Notes under the pieces: model-generated
The model's database searches: none
Seen by the model: only the letters and a program-made list of their open reading frames with translations
What the model was told of the DNA's origin: nothing
Program-made: the position numbers and the translations under genes
Shown here: positions 22,312 through 34,859 of the stretch, piece after piece
Numbering within the stretch: position 1 is the stretch's first letter
How the letters are laid out: each line of letters starts with the position of its first letter
NCBI RefSeq assembly: GCF_963583255.1
Contig: NC_084806.1
Span: forward strand, 14,550,317 to 14,614,316
From: Pyrus communis
Taxonomy: Eukaryota > Streptophyta > Magnoliopsida > Rosales > Rosaceae
Direction of reading: 5' to 3'
Length of the DNA: 64,000 bases

Positions 22312-23388
22312 GGTATCCGGTGGGAGTGGCATTGAGATGGTAATGGCAATTGGGATTGGATAATAATCCGGCGAGAGAATAGCGGGGAGGAGGAGAGAAA
22401 TGCTGCCCCGACTTTACTTAATGTGAGCTCTAATTTTATATTTTTGGTAAATTACACACAATTACCTTAATTACAGGTCGAACCATGATTTTATGTTTTA
22501 AATATTGTAATGACATACTTCAATTTATTAATTCGTTGTAATGTTAGACCTTCGTTATATTTTTTGTTAATTTGACTGTTAAATAATGATGTGGTAAGAA
22601 TGAGTCCATTCTTGCCCAGCTGAATTAAAATATTGATAAAAGATTCTTAATTTATTAATACTAATATTCTTAAACCCAAAAAAATATTAATATTAATGAA
22701 AAACTGAAAATTGTTAAAAAAAAAATTGAAAAAATAATTTTTTTATTTGTGGGCCTTAAGACTGCTGGAGGTGAAGAGGTACAAGCTTCTCGAGTTGCAC
22801 AGGCAAGCTCCACGAGTTGCCTTCCGCCCGCGGATCTCGGGACCAAGCTCATCATTGCCAACGTCGGCAATTGAATTCAGAGGATTGTGAATCACGATTC
22901 AGAATAGCAAAGTTGCGGGGAATCGGAAACAAGAGAGACCCAATTGGCGGTGACGAAATTAACGGAAGAATGAAGGTGGTTCGGGTTCGTGTACTCAGCT
23001 GGCGACTGACCATATGAGTTCATGTGAACGAAGATAGAGTTGCTACGGATGACCTGTGAGAGTGAGATTACGATCCACCAGCAGGATTTAAATGCCTTCG
23101 CACCAGAAACCCTCCAATCCGAAAGTCCACCTTCTCATTTAACTCTTTGATTTACTTGATTTTTCAAAAATTACTTCAATGTAAGGTTTGTATCTGGGTT
23201 GTGTTTTTTCTCACAAACGACATTGGGGAGACTCCTCCCTTTCTCCCTCTTTCGCTCTCCACGCTTCTCTTCTCTCTCCTCGCTTCACTTCAATTTAGGG
23301 TTCTATACTGCTTCCAATGGCGGGATCTCGTCATCAACGTCAAGTTTTGCTTCTCGACAAGCGGGCACCCTTCTCCAGCAGTCTCAAG
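22312..23388. other. intergenic upstream of ETFB; gene-like 5' fragment
   Basis: 22312-22440 is the 5' flank of the ETFB copy. 22740-23000 holds a GC-richer patch of unknown origin. 23225-23317 is a CT-rich 5'-UTR-like tract ending at ATGGCGGGATCTCGTCATC (ATG at 23318), which opens MAGSRHQRQVLLLDKRAPFS and runs straight into the hAT element at 23389. It could be the 5' end of a truncated gene. Confidence 0.35.
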
Positions 23389-24265
23389 TGGGGATGGGCA
23401 AATACCCCATCAATTATGGGTAACCGCGGTTACTCGTCCATTTAAATGTCACGGTTACAATTATAGGTAACCGTTTAGATAAATAAACGGTTATGGGTAT
23501 AACTGTTTACCCATAAAATTTAAATGGGTGGTTATGAGTATTAACTGCGGTTCTAAACGGGTAACCATTTACCCGTTTATTTTATATATGTAAAATTAAC
23601 ACAAATCATGTTCCCTATTGGACAAAACTTAGATAAATCCTATTGACTATAGTGCATGGTTTATGTAGCTAATATAATATAGTTTTCCTTAACCACTTCA
23701 AATTTCATGGTCCATTATATTTATATATATATATTATGTTAGTACTTTACACTCTGAGTTAAATAACCCAATAATACTATCCTTTCACAGTTTTCGTAAC
23801 CCAATAATATCTAGCAAATTTTATATTACCTTCATTGATAACAGTTAAAAATATCATTAGCAAACTATTATTTCAATTATTAGAATGGTATAGGGACTTA
23901 AAAAATTAAAATATGGAAATATATGATGAATATACCTATAACGGTGTTTAATTGTTAGAAAAAGAAAATTATGACAAATTTTTCTTTTTTAATTTTCAAG
24001 TTGTTAAAAAAACATGTAGACAGGTGAAAAATAAGTAAATGGTAAAAAAGAAAGGATAAACGGGTTAAAAAAAGATAAATGGGTAAACGGGTACTAAACG
24101 GTAACGGTTAAGTGGGTATGGTAAGCCGTTTATAAACGGTTATGGGTATGGTTATAACCGTTTAGGCAATTACCCAACGGGTAAACGGTTATGCGGGTAT
24201 AAGAATAAATGGTTATGGATAAATAACCGCGGTTACCCGTCCGTCATAATCGTTCCCCATCCCTA
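23389..24265. mobile_element. hAT-like non-autonomous element, perfect 8-bp TSD
   Basis: Exact 8-bp duplication GTCTCAAG at 23381-23388 and 24266-24273. Termini are inverted: TGGGGATGGGCAAATACCCC at the left and TAGGGATGGGGAACGATT at the right in reverse. Both ends carry many subterminal copies of GGTAACCG/CGGTTA-type motifs (for example GGGTAACCGCGGTTACTCG at the left and its mirror near 24228-24240). The centre is AT-rich with no transposase. Confidence 0.9.
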
Positions 24266-24477
24266 GTCTCAAGCCCCAAATTAAAAAAATATTTTTTAAT
24301 TTTTTTATTAATGTTAATATTTTTCACGGTTTAGGAATAACATAAAGTATGCGATTGTAGTTTGACCCATAGTTGAGGCAGTTTTACGTAATTTACCCTA
24401 TTTCTTTTCTCTTCTTTTTCACAATTTGATGACAAGTGGAAAACCACTTGCCAATAGGAAATTTTGAAAACGTTAGT

Positions 24478-24646
24478 GTTATTCACACACTCATTTTTAC
24501 TTCTTACATACTCTCTTAATGTTTAGATGTCGAATCAAATGAATTGAAGAAGATCAATACCAAAAATTAACAAGGAGTGTGTTAGGTACAGATGAGTGTG
24601 TGAATAACAAGGAGTGTGTTAGGCACAAATGAGTGTGTGGATAACA
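24478..24646. repeat. palindromic MITE (CACAC family), second copy
   Basis: GTTATTCACACACTC at the left is mirrored by GAGTGTGTGGATAAC at the right. The core TCGAATCAAATGAATTGAAG matches the copy at 4273-4412. The right arm is duplicated in tandem (units start at 24571 and 24608, period 37 bp). Confidence 0.65.
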
Positions 24647-25650
24647 TCATCTTTTTGAAAATTGCCATTTTTTTAGCACGTCATGTTTTAAGAGTAGTGG
24701 CGAGCCAAAATGTTTCCTTAATTTTATCATAATGGTTGACGAGAAATTTTTTAATGTACCCAAAATATGGGGTACACCATATTTTAAGATATAAGTGGAG
24801 AGATACAGGTGTGACTTTCGATTAGATTGGATGGGAAATAAGCATTCCAATGCCAATCTAAAAAAGTTTCGGAATCAAATATTTGTTCCAATATTGGAAT
24901 ATTAGAATACCAAAATTTATTGGAAATTCGGAATCAATTTTATCTCGGAATTTCAGAACATAATTCAGATCTCCTCAATTTTGCAAGACTTTGAAAAATT
25001 TTAAACTTTTATGTATCCACTATTTAATATTTATTCTAAATTTCCACGATATTTGTACGTTGTTGCTTGTTAGGCTTTCCACAAGATAGTAGGGTGGAAA
25101 AAGTGAGTGTCATTACCAATATATTGAACTCATCAGGGAATCACACTTCTAAGTGAGCTGAAAATTTTGAACTCATAAGTTCACTATATCAAACTCATGA
25201 GTGTGATACCAATACATTGAACTCACACTAGTGTAGTAGTAATATTATAGAAATCAAACTCGGGGCGTCTGATTCCTAGATAAGGTATCACACTTGCTTA
25301 AATCACTGTGGAAGGCCTTACGTGTGCGTATGACATAAATCATATTAGACAAGTTAAAATAGTTAGCATGACTATACTCTTCATTTTTAATAGTATGATT
25401 AAATAAACAAAATACGAAATAAGCATATCTAAATATAATAATAAATGTGATAAAATAAGAATACGCATGGTTTCGTTTATAGTACCAAGTTTGAGAAATT
25501 TTAGATCTGAATTTCTGAATTTCGGATCAGATAGGTACATTCCAATTGCCATCCAAAATTTTCAGAATTTTTCAATAGGAAATGTTCAGACTTGGAATGA
25601 AAATTTTTGGTTCGATTTTCAATCCAACTTGCACCCCTCAAGGACACTTG

Positions 25651-25687
<37 letters not shown>

Positions 25688-27713
25688 TCTTCATTTATAT
25701 TATGACACGTGGTATATCGAACATAAACACTGAAAAAGTCTCTCCTGGTCGACATTATTTGTTTTGTGTCTATGTTAGTCATGTCATGCTCATGCTAGTT
25801 CAATTTGCTTCAACAAATAATATTTATGTGCCACATTAGTATATAGCAAATTTTTTTTTACAGTATTACAATGGAAGGACCACATTGGTTGGAAACATCT
25901 ATTCTAGGATTACATTTATCGCTTTTCAATTTCAGAGACCATCTTGATAGTGTGGGTCAATTCAGGGACCATTTGTGATAAAGAAAAACTTGTGGAACTC
26001 ATTTATGTGTCACATCAACATATAACAGAATTTTTTATAGAATTGTGATGCAATGACTATATTAATTTTCTATTTTCAAGGATTACATTGATTGATTTTT
26101 AATTTCAGAGATCATTTTGATGATGCCTCAATTTTAGAGACTATTTGTGATAAAAATTTGCAGTATAGATAACAAAAGTGTGAAATCCAACATATAAATG
26201 AGAGTCCACCAAACATGCCTCGTACCACATGCCTTGATCAAGGATTTCAAGAGCACTCTCACATCCAAACCACCTGACACAGAGACCATGTTATCACGTC
26301 AATGTTATCACACACAGCTACTCTTTGTTACATGACTCCTCCTCCTCCCCCTATGAGAGTCAAGACAACAGTGTATAATCCGAAGTGGCAACTCAAAGTA
26401 CTGCGTTATGGAAATTTTGAGCATATCTCGAAGCCAGTGAAAACTGAGGCATGAAAGCTGTTTTGACATCTTAACCAGAGTCTCGCAGAATATTTCCAAC
26501 TAAGCAAGATTTTGACAGAAGATTTGCCTGCTCTACCGACTATTGATTGTTATGTAAAGAAAAGAAAATGCACTGTCTGAAGGGAGAATAAAAACAGTAT
26601 TTCAGAACAAATGAACTATTTTTTTTTTAAGTAGATGAACTCTTGTATATATATTATTTCTTGCAGACTAAAAAATGGATTGATTTTTACACTATTTTTA
26701 ACTTTTCAAATATCTTTTATTATTGTTGATTATCAGATAAATAAAACTAAAACAATAGACATTACTAAACATGAATGTGGATCGTCAACAAGGGCGTTCT
26801 AGTGCATTGTTGATTCTTATCCAAGACTAAATTAATGTGTAAGAACTCTTGTTCATTAATTTTCCTTTCATTTATTTAATCCAGTGGCTAGAGAAAAAAA
26901 AAAAAAAAAAAAAAGAGTAGACTTTACTACCTAATTATATTAACACCCTATGTGCATGATTGAGATTATAGGTAAGTAGGTTAATCTTCCAGACTGGAAA
27001 ATTGTAGACATGATCAGGGAAAGAACCTCACACCAACCATACACATAAGATAATAACAAAGCATATAGCTTCCTTGTACCAGCATTAGCATTATTGGTCA
27101 TCACACAGGAAGGCACTTCATCTTATGATTGTTTGCAATTTGAATAAAGAGGACCCATGTATCTCTGCCAACTTAATCAATGGAAGGGACCTTCCCCCTT
27201 TTCACACGCTTTGTAATCTTTGGATTCTGCTTGTTGGTCTACACAAAGGGGGCCTCCCCCATCCTAAATTCCTCTTTCTTTCCACTAAAATAATTTTATT
27301 CTTGAGGTTGGTCTGTCTATCTCTATTAACAACAATGAGCCTCCCAATTATTCAATTCAATTAGGTGGGAAAAGGTCTTTTGAAAAAATTAGAAAATATA
27401 AAGTGGTGATTTAGCAATGATGCCAATAATAATGTCTTCTAAGTCATCCGCAACACTTTGATCAGGGGGAATTTTTTTTGCATCTCTTCGAAATGTTGCC
27501 GTGAAATTTTTAACTAACGTAGTATTATTAATATGAAAAAGCCCCAATGGGACAAAAAAGGAAAAAGAATGTAAAGTAAAGCCATGCTTTCAAATTTCAA
27601 TTGAATGTGGCTATGTAACATTAAGAAATCATGTAACCTCCCAATAGTACATCTAAAATTTCTATCTCACAAAAACACTAAAAACTTGCAGAAGTCCAAA
27701 CAAAAAATTTGTC
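24647..27713. other. intergenic, no gene recognised
   Basis: AT-rich sequence with a 33-base poly(A) run at 25651-25683 and another at 26896-26915. Open frames crossing these runs are low-complexity artefacts. 25880-26160 contains repeated CAGGGACCATTTGTGATAAA-type phrases, probably a diverged MITE. 26150-26580 is less AT-rich but shows no family resemblance. The last few hundred bases should contain the 3' UTR of the ATL gene. Confidence 0.45.
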
Positions 27714-28790
27714 TTATGGCTCCAAATAAACAGGCAGAATTGCATTTCTAGATCCCCTACCATTACCAAAAGAAAAGAAAGATCTTCTAACCCTACCACT
27801 ACTGCAACCTTCACTGGGACTGACCTCACTGATTTGCCTTTGCTGCTGCATTGCTGCTTGAACTGCCAAATAAAGCTGCCTATCAGCTGATGAGTCCATT
27901 GAGAAAGACCTCCTTATTGGTTGGATTGAAAACTGATCATCTTTCCCTCTGATATCAATGCATTCATCCCCCATGCTTGTAATCATGTTGTGAAATTTTC
28001 TCTCAAATTTCTTGGGCAAAACTCTGTGTTCCAATTTCCTAGGTGAATGACTAACAGATCTTACTGATAGTGATAACTCCCCGGAATTCGATCTTCCTTG
28101 TCTTCCAAGCATTGCTTGATCCATCGTGTTGTCGTTGCTCAATTCAATAACCACGTAGTCTTCATCGCCTCCACTGAGGCTACCTGCGTAAGGACTTGGA
28201 TCTTGGGGCGAAGAGCTTGGAGCGACAGTTCGATCAAAAGGAAATCTGGGTGTGGTTGAAATGCTTGTTCTACAAAGTGGGCAATTGGCATTGCTTTGAA
28301 GCCAAACATCAATACAATCAATGTGGAAAACATGGCTGCAATTCGGTATGATTCGAAGCTTCTCGTCTTCTTGAAACTCATTCAAGCAAACCGCACACTC
28401 GCAAAAGCTTCCCTCTCCCAATCCTATGTAATTTCCATCTTTCTTGAATTGCAACAATGGGATTGATCTGATCACTGCTTCGTCGAGCCCCCGGGTCTCT
28501 ACACGGGGGGAGTAGACCATGAGCTGGTCTTCGTCCCGCCTATTGCGCGACAATGAGAATCGCCTGAGGATGTCGACACGGTGCCAGTTGAGGCAGCATT
28601 TGATAACAAAGATGTAGTAGCTGACGAGCAAGAAAGCTGTGGCTGCAATTCCTATTCCGGCAACTGCTATAATGGGGAAGCTTGTGTCGGAATGGTGAAT
28701 CGGAGTTCCAAAAATGGAGCTTCCTGGAGTTGTTGATGGAGGAAGAGCTTGTGACACATGGATCAAATAGCTTTTGCTTCCAAGATCCAT
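27714..28790 (-). CDS. ATL-type RING-H2 E3 ubiquitin ligase, ATL16-like
   Basis: Intronless, about 358 residues from the ATG opening MDLGSKSYLIHVS; the frame further upstream starts only with TTG. Residues about 39-64 form one transmembrane helix (PIIAVAGIGIAATAFLLVSY). The ATL signature GLD is at 101-103 (RGLDEAVIRSIPLLQF). The RING-H2 domain has all eight zinc ligands with canonical spacing: C132, C135, C151, H153, H156, C159, C170, C173 (from CECAVCLNEF to NCPLCR). The basic/serine-rich tail ends FFSFGNGRGSRNAILPVYLE plus Pro. ATL proteins are membrane-anchored ubiquitin ligases, often induced by elicitors or involved in carbon/nitrogen and defence signalling; the substrate here is unknown. 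Length and lack of introns fit the family. ATL16 is chosen partly from its position next to ETFB. Confidence 0.93.
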   Translation of the reverse strand: MDLGSKSYLIHVSQALPPSTTPGSSIFGTPIHHSDTSFPIIAVAGIGIAATAFLLVSYYIFVIKCCLNWHRVDILRRFSLSRNRRDEDQLMVYSPRVETRGLDEAVIRSIPLLQFKKDGNYIGLGEGSFCECAVCLNEFQEDEKLRIIPNCSHVFHIDCIDVWLQSNANCPLCRTSISTTPRFPFDRTVAPSSSPQDPSPYAGSLSGGDEDYVVIELSNDNTMDQAMLGRQGRSNSGELSLSVRSVSHSPRKLEHRVLPKKFERKFHNMITSMGDECIDIRGKDDQFSIQPIRRSFSMDSSADRQLYLAVQAAMQQQRQISEVSPSEGCSSGRVRRSFFSFGNGRGSRNAILPVYLEP

Positions 28791-28849
28791 GAAAAAAAAT
28801 GAGGGTATGAACAATAAAATAAATGGGGTTTTCTCTTAAACCTTGAAAC

Positions 28850-28932
28850 TTAAAATTTCACCCTCGCACCTGATGTCCCGAGTTCAAAACCACTCCTCCA
28901 ATAAAAGAAAAAAAAAAAAAAAAAAAAAAACA
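28850..28932. repeat. possible SINE-like fragment with poly(A)
   Basis: CCCGAGTTCAAAACCACTCC resembles a tRNA-type B box and is followed by a 25-base A-rich run (28906-28930). It lies 60 bp upstream of the ATL start codon on the opposite strand, so it may be within the 5' UTR. No A box or target duplication was established. Confidence 0.3.
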
Positions 28933-29355
28933 TGAAACTCACAAGAAGTGAGATTTCCAAAGATCTAGAAAACCCATATATTTTTTTCAGTTTTTGAGTT
29001 GATGAAGGTTGGAAGAAAGGTGGGTTTAAAGTAAAATGGAAGAATGAGCTAGAAGTAATGAGATGAGAGAAAAAGAGGAAAACCAGGTGGAAATAAATGA
29101 TGAGGGACATGGAAGTAACCTGCAATTCAATGAAAATGTGCTCTCCGCCCAACTTTTTCTTTTTAAGGTTGGGGAGACTCGGAGTTGAGAGGACTCGGAC
29201 TGTGAGTACCTACGCGTAGTTGGGGAGTTTCTCTTACCTTCCCACGAGAAGTTTGGCTAGAAAAATGGCTTAAGTGTCTCGATATATGTACGTTATTATT
29301 TTAAAATTTATGTTACAGATACGTATGGTATAGATATACAATGTTATATATCAAA

Positions 29356-29530
29356 GAGTAATGCTAGGAAGATTAAATGAGTAACAAAATTTTATAAACT
29401 AAATGACATGAAAGTTGATGATTGAACTATTACTTGAGTGTTGATTAACGTGTTTTTTTTTTTTTTTATCAGTGACACATTATTTAATTTATAAATTTAG
29501 TTTACAAATTTAATCTAACTAGCATTACTC
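29356..29530. repeat. MITE with GAGTAATGCTAG terminal repeats
   Basis: 175 bp. The left end GAGTAATGCTAGGAAGATTA and right end TAATCTAACTAGCATTACTC are inverted repeats, with no coding capacity. The same family occurs at 32028-32186 and, disrupted, at about 59811-60190. Confidence 0.75.
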
Positions 29531-30436
29531 GTTAGGTTGTTGAGAAATGGACAGCTCTTCATCATGGCTGTGCATTTTATATATGCAAGAATTATTATTT
29601 GCTTGGTTTCCGACCAACCCAAAATTTATTAAGATAAACCCATTAATCTTAAAGTACATTTAGCACCAAACAAGTCAATAATGAGAGGATCATGCACTTC
29701 CTTCTACTTAATTGGCTTTGAAACTTCGAAGGTTAGACATTTTTCAGTGATAGTCACGCTGTCCTATGTGTTATTTATTTATTATACGTGTATAATTAGT
29801 TTTTTTTTTTTTGTAGTATATATTATAACACGTGAAATAATAATATTATGTGACAGTTTGATAGACACATCACATATTATAATTTAAAATAAAAAATACT
29901 CGAATCCATATGTTATGAACTAGTTCTTATCGATTACAAATCACAGGTCTAAATATGTATATTAAAAATTGTTTTTTTTTTTTTTTTTTTGTAATTTCCA
30001 TCAGTTATTTTTACTTCTGTATCTGATGGTGATTTGTAAAAGGAACCAAGTGGTGCCCATAAAAATTTTCTCCACCGTGTGGATTAGTAATGATATTTTT
30101 AAACAAGATAAGAAAAGAACCTTGACTTTCAACATGGTCGTCCATTCACAATCATAATCAATCATAGAACAGAAAGTCTCACACCCACATGTAACCCACC
30201 CACCATTGAATTTGATTAATCCAAAGTAGGTAGATTCCAATGTCCCATGCGTGTCTAAGTTTTGCATCCACATTGTACAGTAGTGTTCGACCCGCTATAC
30301 CAATTTCAAAATCTATGTACCAAAAGTAGTATAGTAGCCTACACTATTAGGTATAAATCCAGTAGGTCCCAATTATAAAGCTATTTTTCATGGAGAAGTT
30401 AAATCCACAGAGTCCATACCAAGAACAGACGAAGGA

Positions 30437-30467
<31 letters not shown>

Positions 30468-30790
30468 CGACACCTCCCCATACTTGCATGACAAAGATTT
30501 TATCATTTAGGTAGAATAGTAGTTATGTATTTTTTTTCATCCAAAAGTGCCTCTTCGTAGCCAAAGGTTGAGGCCTTTGCCGAAGAAAAACTTCCCAAAC
30601 TTGTTCTTCAAATTTTCTGAATAAGACCATCTTTTTGTTCTTATCAGGATCACGATCATCACCTAATGTTTTAAATAGAAATCTAAAAGCCAAAAGCTAC
30701 GAGCTAAAATCTAAAAGTCTATCTCTTTATTTAATCAGCTGTGGCCAGGAAGCATGTAATATTTCCTGGTTAAGTGAGCTGGATGACGGT
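29531..30790. other. intergenic, no gene recognised
   Basis: AT-rich with T- and A-runs (29799-29812, 29971-29990, 30437-30462). Short open frames show no family similarity. Confidence 0.5.
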
Positions 30791-31775
30791 TGATGAGTTC
30801 ATATTATACTATATATTTTACCCTAATCTTAGTATTAATTTATTGGTTATTTTGATAGAATTTTGATACTCTATTATGTTTTTTCAATGTACAACATTTG
30901 ATTTCCTCTTAAGCAAAATGTGATCAAACGGATGAATTTTGGAGTGATTCAAATTGGAGGATGTTCGTGAGTCTTTCAAGATGATTGTGTCAAAATTCCA
31001 GATTTTTCTACCAAGCTGTTTGACTGTGGTGAAGAAAAGAAGGTCCAACACAGCTTTCCTAGATTGACGTTTCTGGACGTTTTAGGTATTTTGGAGGTCA
31101 AGATGACATATTTTGAGGAAGATTCCTTTTGAGGATTCATAGGGACGTTTCAAGCTTTAGAAAGAGACATTTTGGGACCAAATCGGAGTTGATTTGGTTG
31201 GTCAAAAGTCTTATTTTCTGAGAAATCCGAACCTCAGTTTAAATAGGAAACCTTTTATTTTCTAGTTATATTATTCTATTATGTTTCCTAGTTTTATTTT
31301 CTAGTAGTAAAAATAAGGCTATTTAGCCATTAGGTTATGGAAGGGGGCATCACTTTGGAGAACTTAGCTAGGCTTCGACGATTTGTATTTTGACCATTTG
31401 TATTTCAAGTTGTTTTCAATCCTTTTTCTATTTCAATAAAAAAAATTTTGTTTTATGGTTGTTCGTAACTAATTTCTGTTTGCTAGGGTAATGCCTTGAG
31501 TCTTAGCATGAATATGTAGTCTTTATTTAATTGCTTATGATATTATGCATGCATACTTTGAATTATTAATCACTGTGTTTAAACTGTCTCTATATCTTAG
31601 TGCTTAGCTACCATTAGGATGTTTAGATAATTAATTGGATGCAATTCGGTCAGAATACCACCGGGGGATTGAGTATTGCTTCTTGTGATTGATAATTGTA
31701 ATTTCACTTAGGACGAATACCACGTCTTAGGGGTTGCATGGTTTTTCAAAGGATTTTCACAAAACCTAACGAAAG
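30791..31775 (+). repeat. probable truncated LTR fragment
   Basis: Starts TGATGAGTTCATATTATAC and has an LTR-like organisation: a promoter-like part, a zone around 31240-31440 with TTTCTATTTCAATAAAAA resembling a polyadenylation signal region, then an R/U5-like part with TGCATGCATACTTTGAATTA. No PBS or partner LTR was found, and the end near 31775 is undefined. I recall similar LTRs in plant genomes but cannot name the family. Confidence 0.4.
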
Positions 31776-32027
31776 TATGAATGTACGTAACATAATATCA
31801 GCAGAAAACTACAAATAAAAAAGGTAAGGCACACCTGTAAGCCGAGGTAATAAAAAAAATTGAAAGAAGAAACGAAAGAATCAGCAAAAGTTGGTAAAGA
31901 GAAGAGTAGGCATAAATTAGCCCATTTATTTGTTGGTGTGAATTATACCAGAATTTACAAGTACTATATATATGTGCATGTGTGTGTGAGTGTTTCTCAT
32001 ATAATAGCTAGTCATCTTATATATTAT

Positions 32028-32186
32028 GGGTAATGTTAGAGAGAGACTAAATTTGTAGACTAAATTTTGGGAACTAAACGATATGAAAGTTGATAATTGA
32101 ATTATTATTTAAATGTTGATTAACATGCTTATTTCATATTAGTGACACATCATTTATCTGCAAATTTAATCTCCTTAGCATTACCC
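32028..32186. repeat. MITE, second copy of the GTAATGCTAG family
   Basis: Left end GGGTAATGTTAGAGAGAGAC, right end CTCCTTAGCATTACCC, inverted. Internal phrases ATATGAAAGTTGATAATTGA and TTAGTGACACATCATTTA match the copy at 29356-29530. Confidence 0.75.
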
Positions 32187-33358
32187 TTAATAAATTACAA
32201 CTTTCATGTCTTTTGTTTTTCAATTCTTTTAACTTATCTAAAATGAGTTCATCAAAGTTCAAGCAACCATGTCTAACTTGGTCTGCAAGTATGCATGCAT
32301 AGGTTTGACCATTAAACAATGTTAAGTATACTACCAATTAAATATATACTGTAGAAATGCAGTTCATTTCTTACCTAAACACCTTATCATATTTGTGACC
32401 ATTGACTTCCGATTCAAATATGCAGTTCTTAGTATCCTGAATATATATTTACTTCCTTTTATTGCTAATCATGCATATTTATTGCGTGGCCCTTTGGATA
32501 TGATTAATTGATCATATTGTTGGTATAAACAAATATGGTGCAAATTGAAATTGGAAATTGGTATGAAGCATACGTAAAATGTATTCTACGATATTTCTAA
32601 TAAACAAAAACAAATCTACCTGCCTAGTAGCAATGGAGTTCTGCAGAAAATAATAAAATGTATATTTTGTACGAATTAATTAAAAATGAAACTGGGAACA
32701 TAATTGAGAAGTTGAACACATGGAATGGAACTTGGAAGATGGCAACAGCTGTTGATAAAAACAGTTTTCTTGGAGAGTGAGTAATAGACGTCAGGAGATG
32801 TGATAAATCTTGATGTTTTCTGCGAGAGAAGTCTACTTGGTTGTCTGTTGACTCAGACTGTTCAAATAAAATGGTTTCATATTTTTTTTAACAAATGATA
32901 AATATTCAAGGGAGAATGAGGAGGAGTTTGAACATAGTGGATTAAAAAAGAAGACTCTAACAACCAATGTAATTCAACACTTTCATGGTTTCATACTTTC
33001 ATGCTCAAACTAAGGGGTCCGGCTACACTCAATCCATCCTACGACTTTCTTAGAACTACATTGATCAGGTCATCTATGTGAGTTCTTATTTGTACAGAAA
33101 TTTGGAACTGGCTAAAAGCTAGGGATAACAACACTAAATCGTGCTTGTTTTTTCTTTCTATCTAAACTCTGCTAGTTGATATATATTGGTTTACTTTAAG
33201 TACTGAAATATAGTCACAAGCACATATCCAAATGGAAGGGACACTAATGTATATTTGTGAGTGAAAAATTTATCTGATATTTTTTGGTAGACATATTAAG
33301 CAGACATTGTTTGATATTTGATAACAATTAACTTGGTGTGTGTGTGCGCGTGAGGATG

Positions 33359-33398
<40 letters not shown>

Positions 33399-33446
33399 CA
33401 TATATCTGAGTGTAATCACGTGACTGCACGAGGTTATGTAGTTTTT
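32187..33446. other. intergenic, (TA)n microsatellite
   Basis: No gene. A (TA)n run at about 33360-33396 is preceded by TGTGTGTGTGCGCGTG. Confidence 0.5.
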
Positions 33447-33690
33447 CCTTACATTTCCCCACAAAACATTATACAGTGGCATTTACCAAAAATAAACAAA
33501 AATAAAACCAAAGAGATGAAACACTATATTGTGCACGTGTCAACATGTGCTTTGAACCGTCCAAATGAACCTTACATTTCCCCACAAAACATTATTCAGT
33601 GGCATTTACCAAAAAATTAAAAATAAAACAAAAAAAATGAAACACTATATTGTGCACGTGTCAACACGTGATTTGAACCGTCCAAATGAA
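33447..33690. repeat. 123-bp direct tandem duplication with G-boxes
   Basis: Units start at 33447 and 33570, both CCTTACATTTCCCCACAAAA. Each unit includes TTGTGCACGTGTCAACA followed by TTTGAACCGTCCAAATGA. The second unit has an extra CACGTG (CAACACGTGATT, against CAACATGTGCTT in the first). Confidence 0.85.
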
Positions 33691-34267
33691 AATTGGCAAA
33701 AATTGAGCATCTTCGTTCTGGTGTGAAAATCTTGCTGCATTTTCATTATCTTTTTATTTATATTTGTGGGTGATGAATAGCATGTATAGCCAAGTTTAAT
33801 TTATTGAAAACTATTTGACTCAAATTGTTAATTACATGAGTACATCTGAGCACAGTCAGAGTCAAATGTTGATAAAAATTCAGCATCTAGGTCTGGGATG
33901 AACTTCATAGGTTTGAAGTATAATTTAACAGATTGACTAACAAACTAAATACTAAATGGAGAAAGCCTATCAAAGAATACAAGTTTTGTCAGCTCATATC
34001 CTAATCATCAGTTAATTATACAGTTAAATTATAGGAGCTTTTAGATCTAGGTCTAAAAACATAGATGGTTTTTAGGAGTAGATCCAATTATCTAATTACA
34101 TGTTTTTATTTCTTTTATACTCATTTTATAATTTTTTAAAATATTAAAAATCAATGAAAAATCTTCTAATATTATGCATTTTTCAACTCCAAAAAATCTA
34201 ATTAATATCTTACAATAACAAAAATTAATATACTAACATAAATTATCTACAAAACATTCTACCTTAA

Positions 34268-34595
34268 CTCAAGTAACAAATATATGAATATATATTATAC
34301 ATATAAGCGAGATATGAAAGATAACTAAAAGGTAGTAAAAAAACATAATATACCTATAAGTAAGACACATTAATTTGTAACATGTTGATTATAAAAAAGA
34401 ATCTGTCATATAGATACATAAAAATAATTAACTCAAGTAACAAATTTATGAATATATATTATACCTACAAGTGAGATATGAAACCTAACTAAAAGGTAGG
34501 AAAAAGCATAATATACCTATAAGCAAGACACATTAAATTGTGACACATTAATTATATAAAAGAATCTGTCATATAGATACATAAAAATAATTAAC
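34268..34595. repeat. 164-bp direct tandem duplication
   Basis: Units start at 34268 and 34432 (CTCAAGTAACAAA). Each contains AACTAAAAGGTAG, AATATACCTATAAG and ATCTGTCATATAGATACATA. AT-rich, no coding capacity. Confidence 0.8.
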
Positions 34596-34859
34596 CTGTG
34601 ATATAGGTTGATTATAAAAATTAAAAATAAGATCTATAAATGGGGTTTAAAGCAGGAGGAAGAACAAGAAATAATAAAAAAATAAAAAAAAAAGAAATAA
34701 TCAAAGAGATAATTATGAAGAAATTTGATTTTTATAATAAATCTTATTATTGAATAGATAATTATTGATAATTAAATAATTAAATTTAAGGAATTGGACC
34801 TATTTTAATAAATTGGAGTATTCCTACTATTGACTAAAAAAATTGGACTTATATCAAAT

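Noticed and set aside
25467..25839. Lysine- or phenylalanine-rich frames on both strands
   Set aside because: They are created by the 33-base poly(A) run at 25651-25683.
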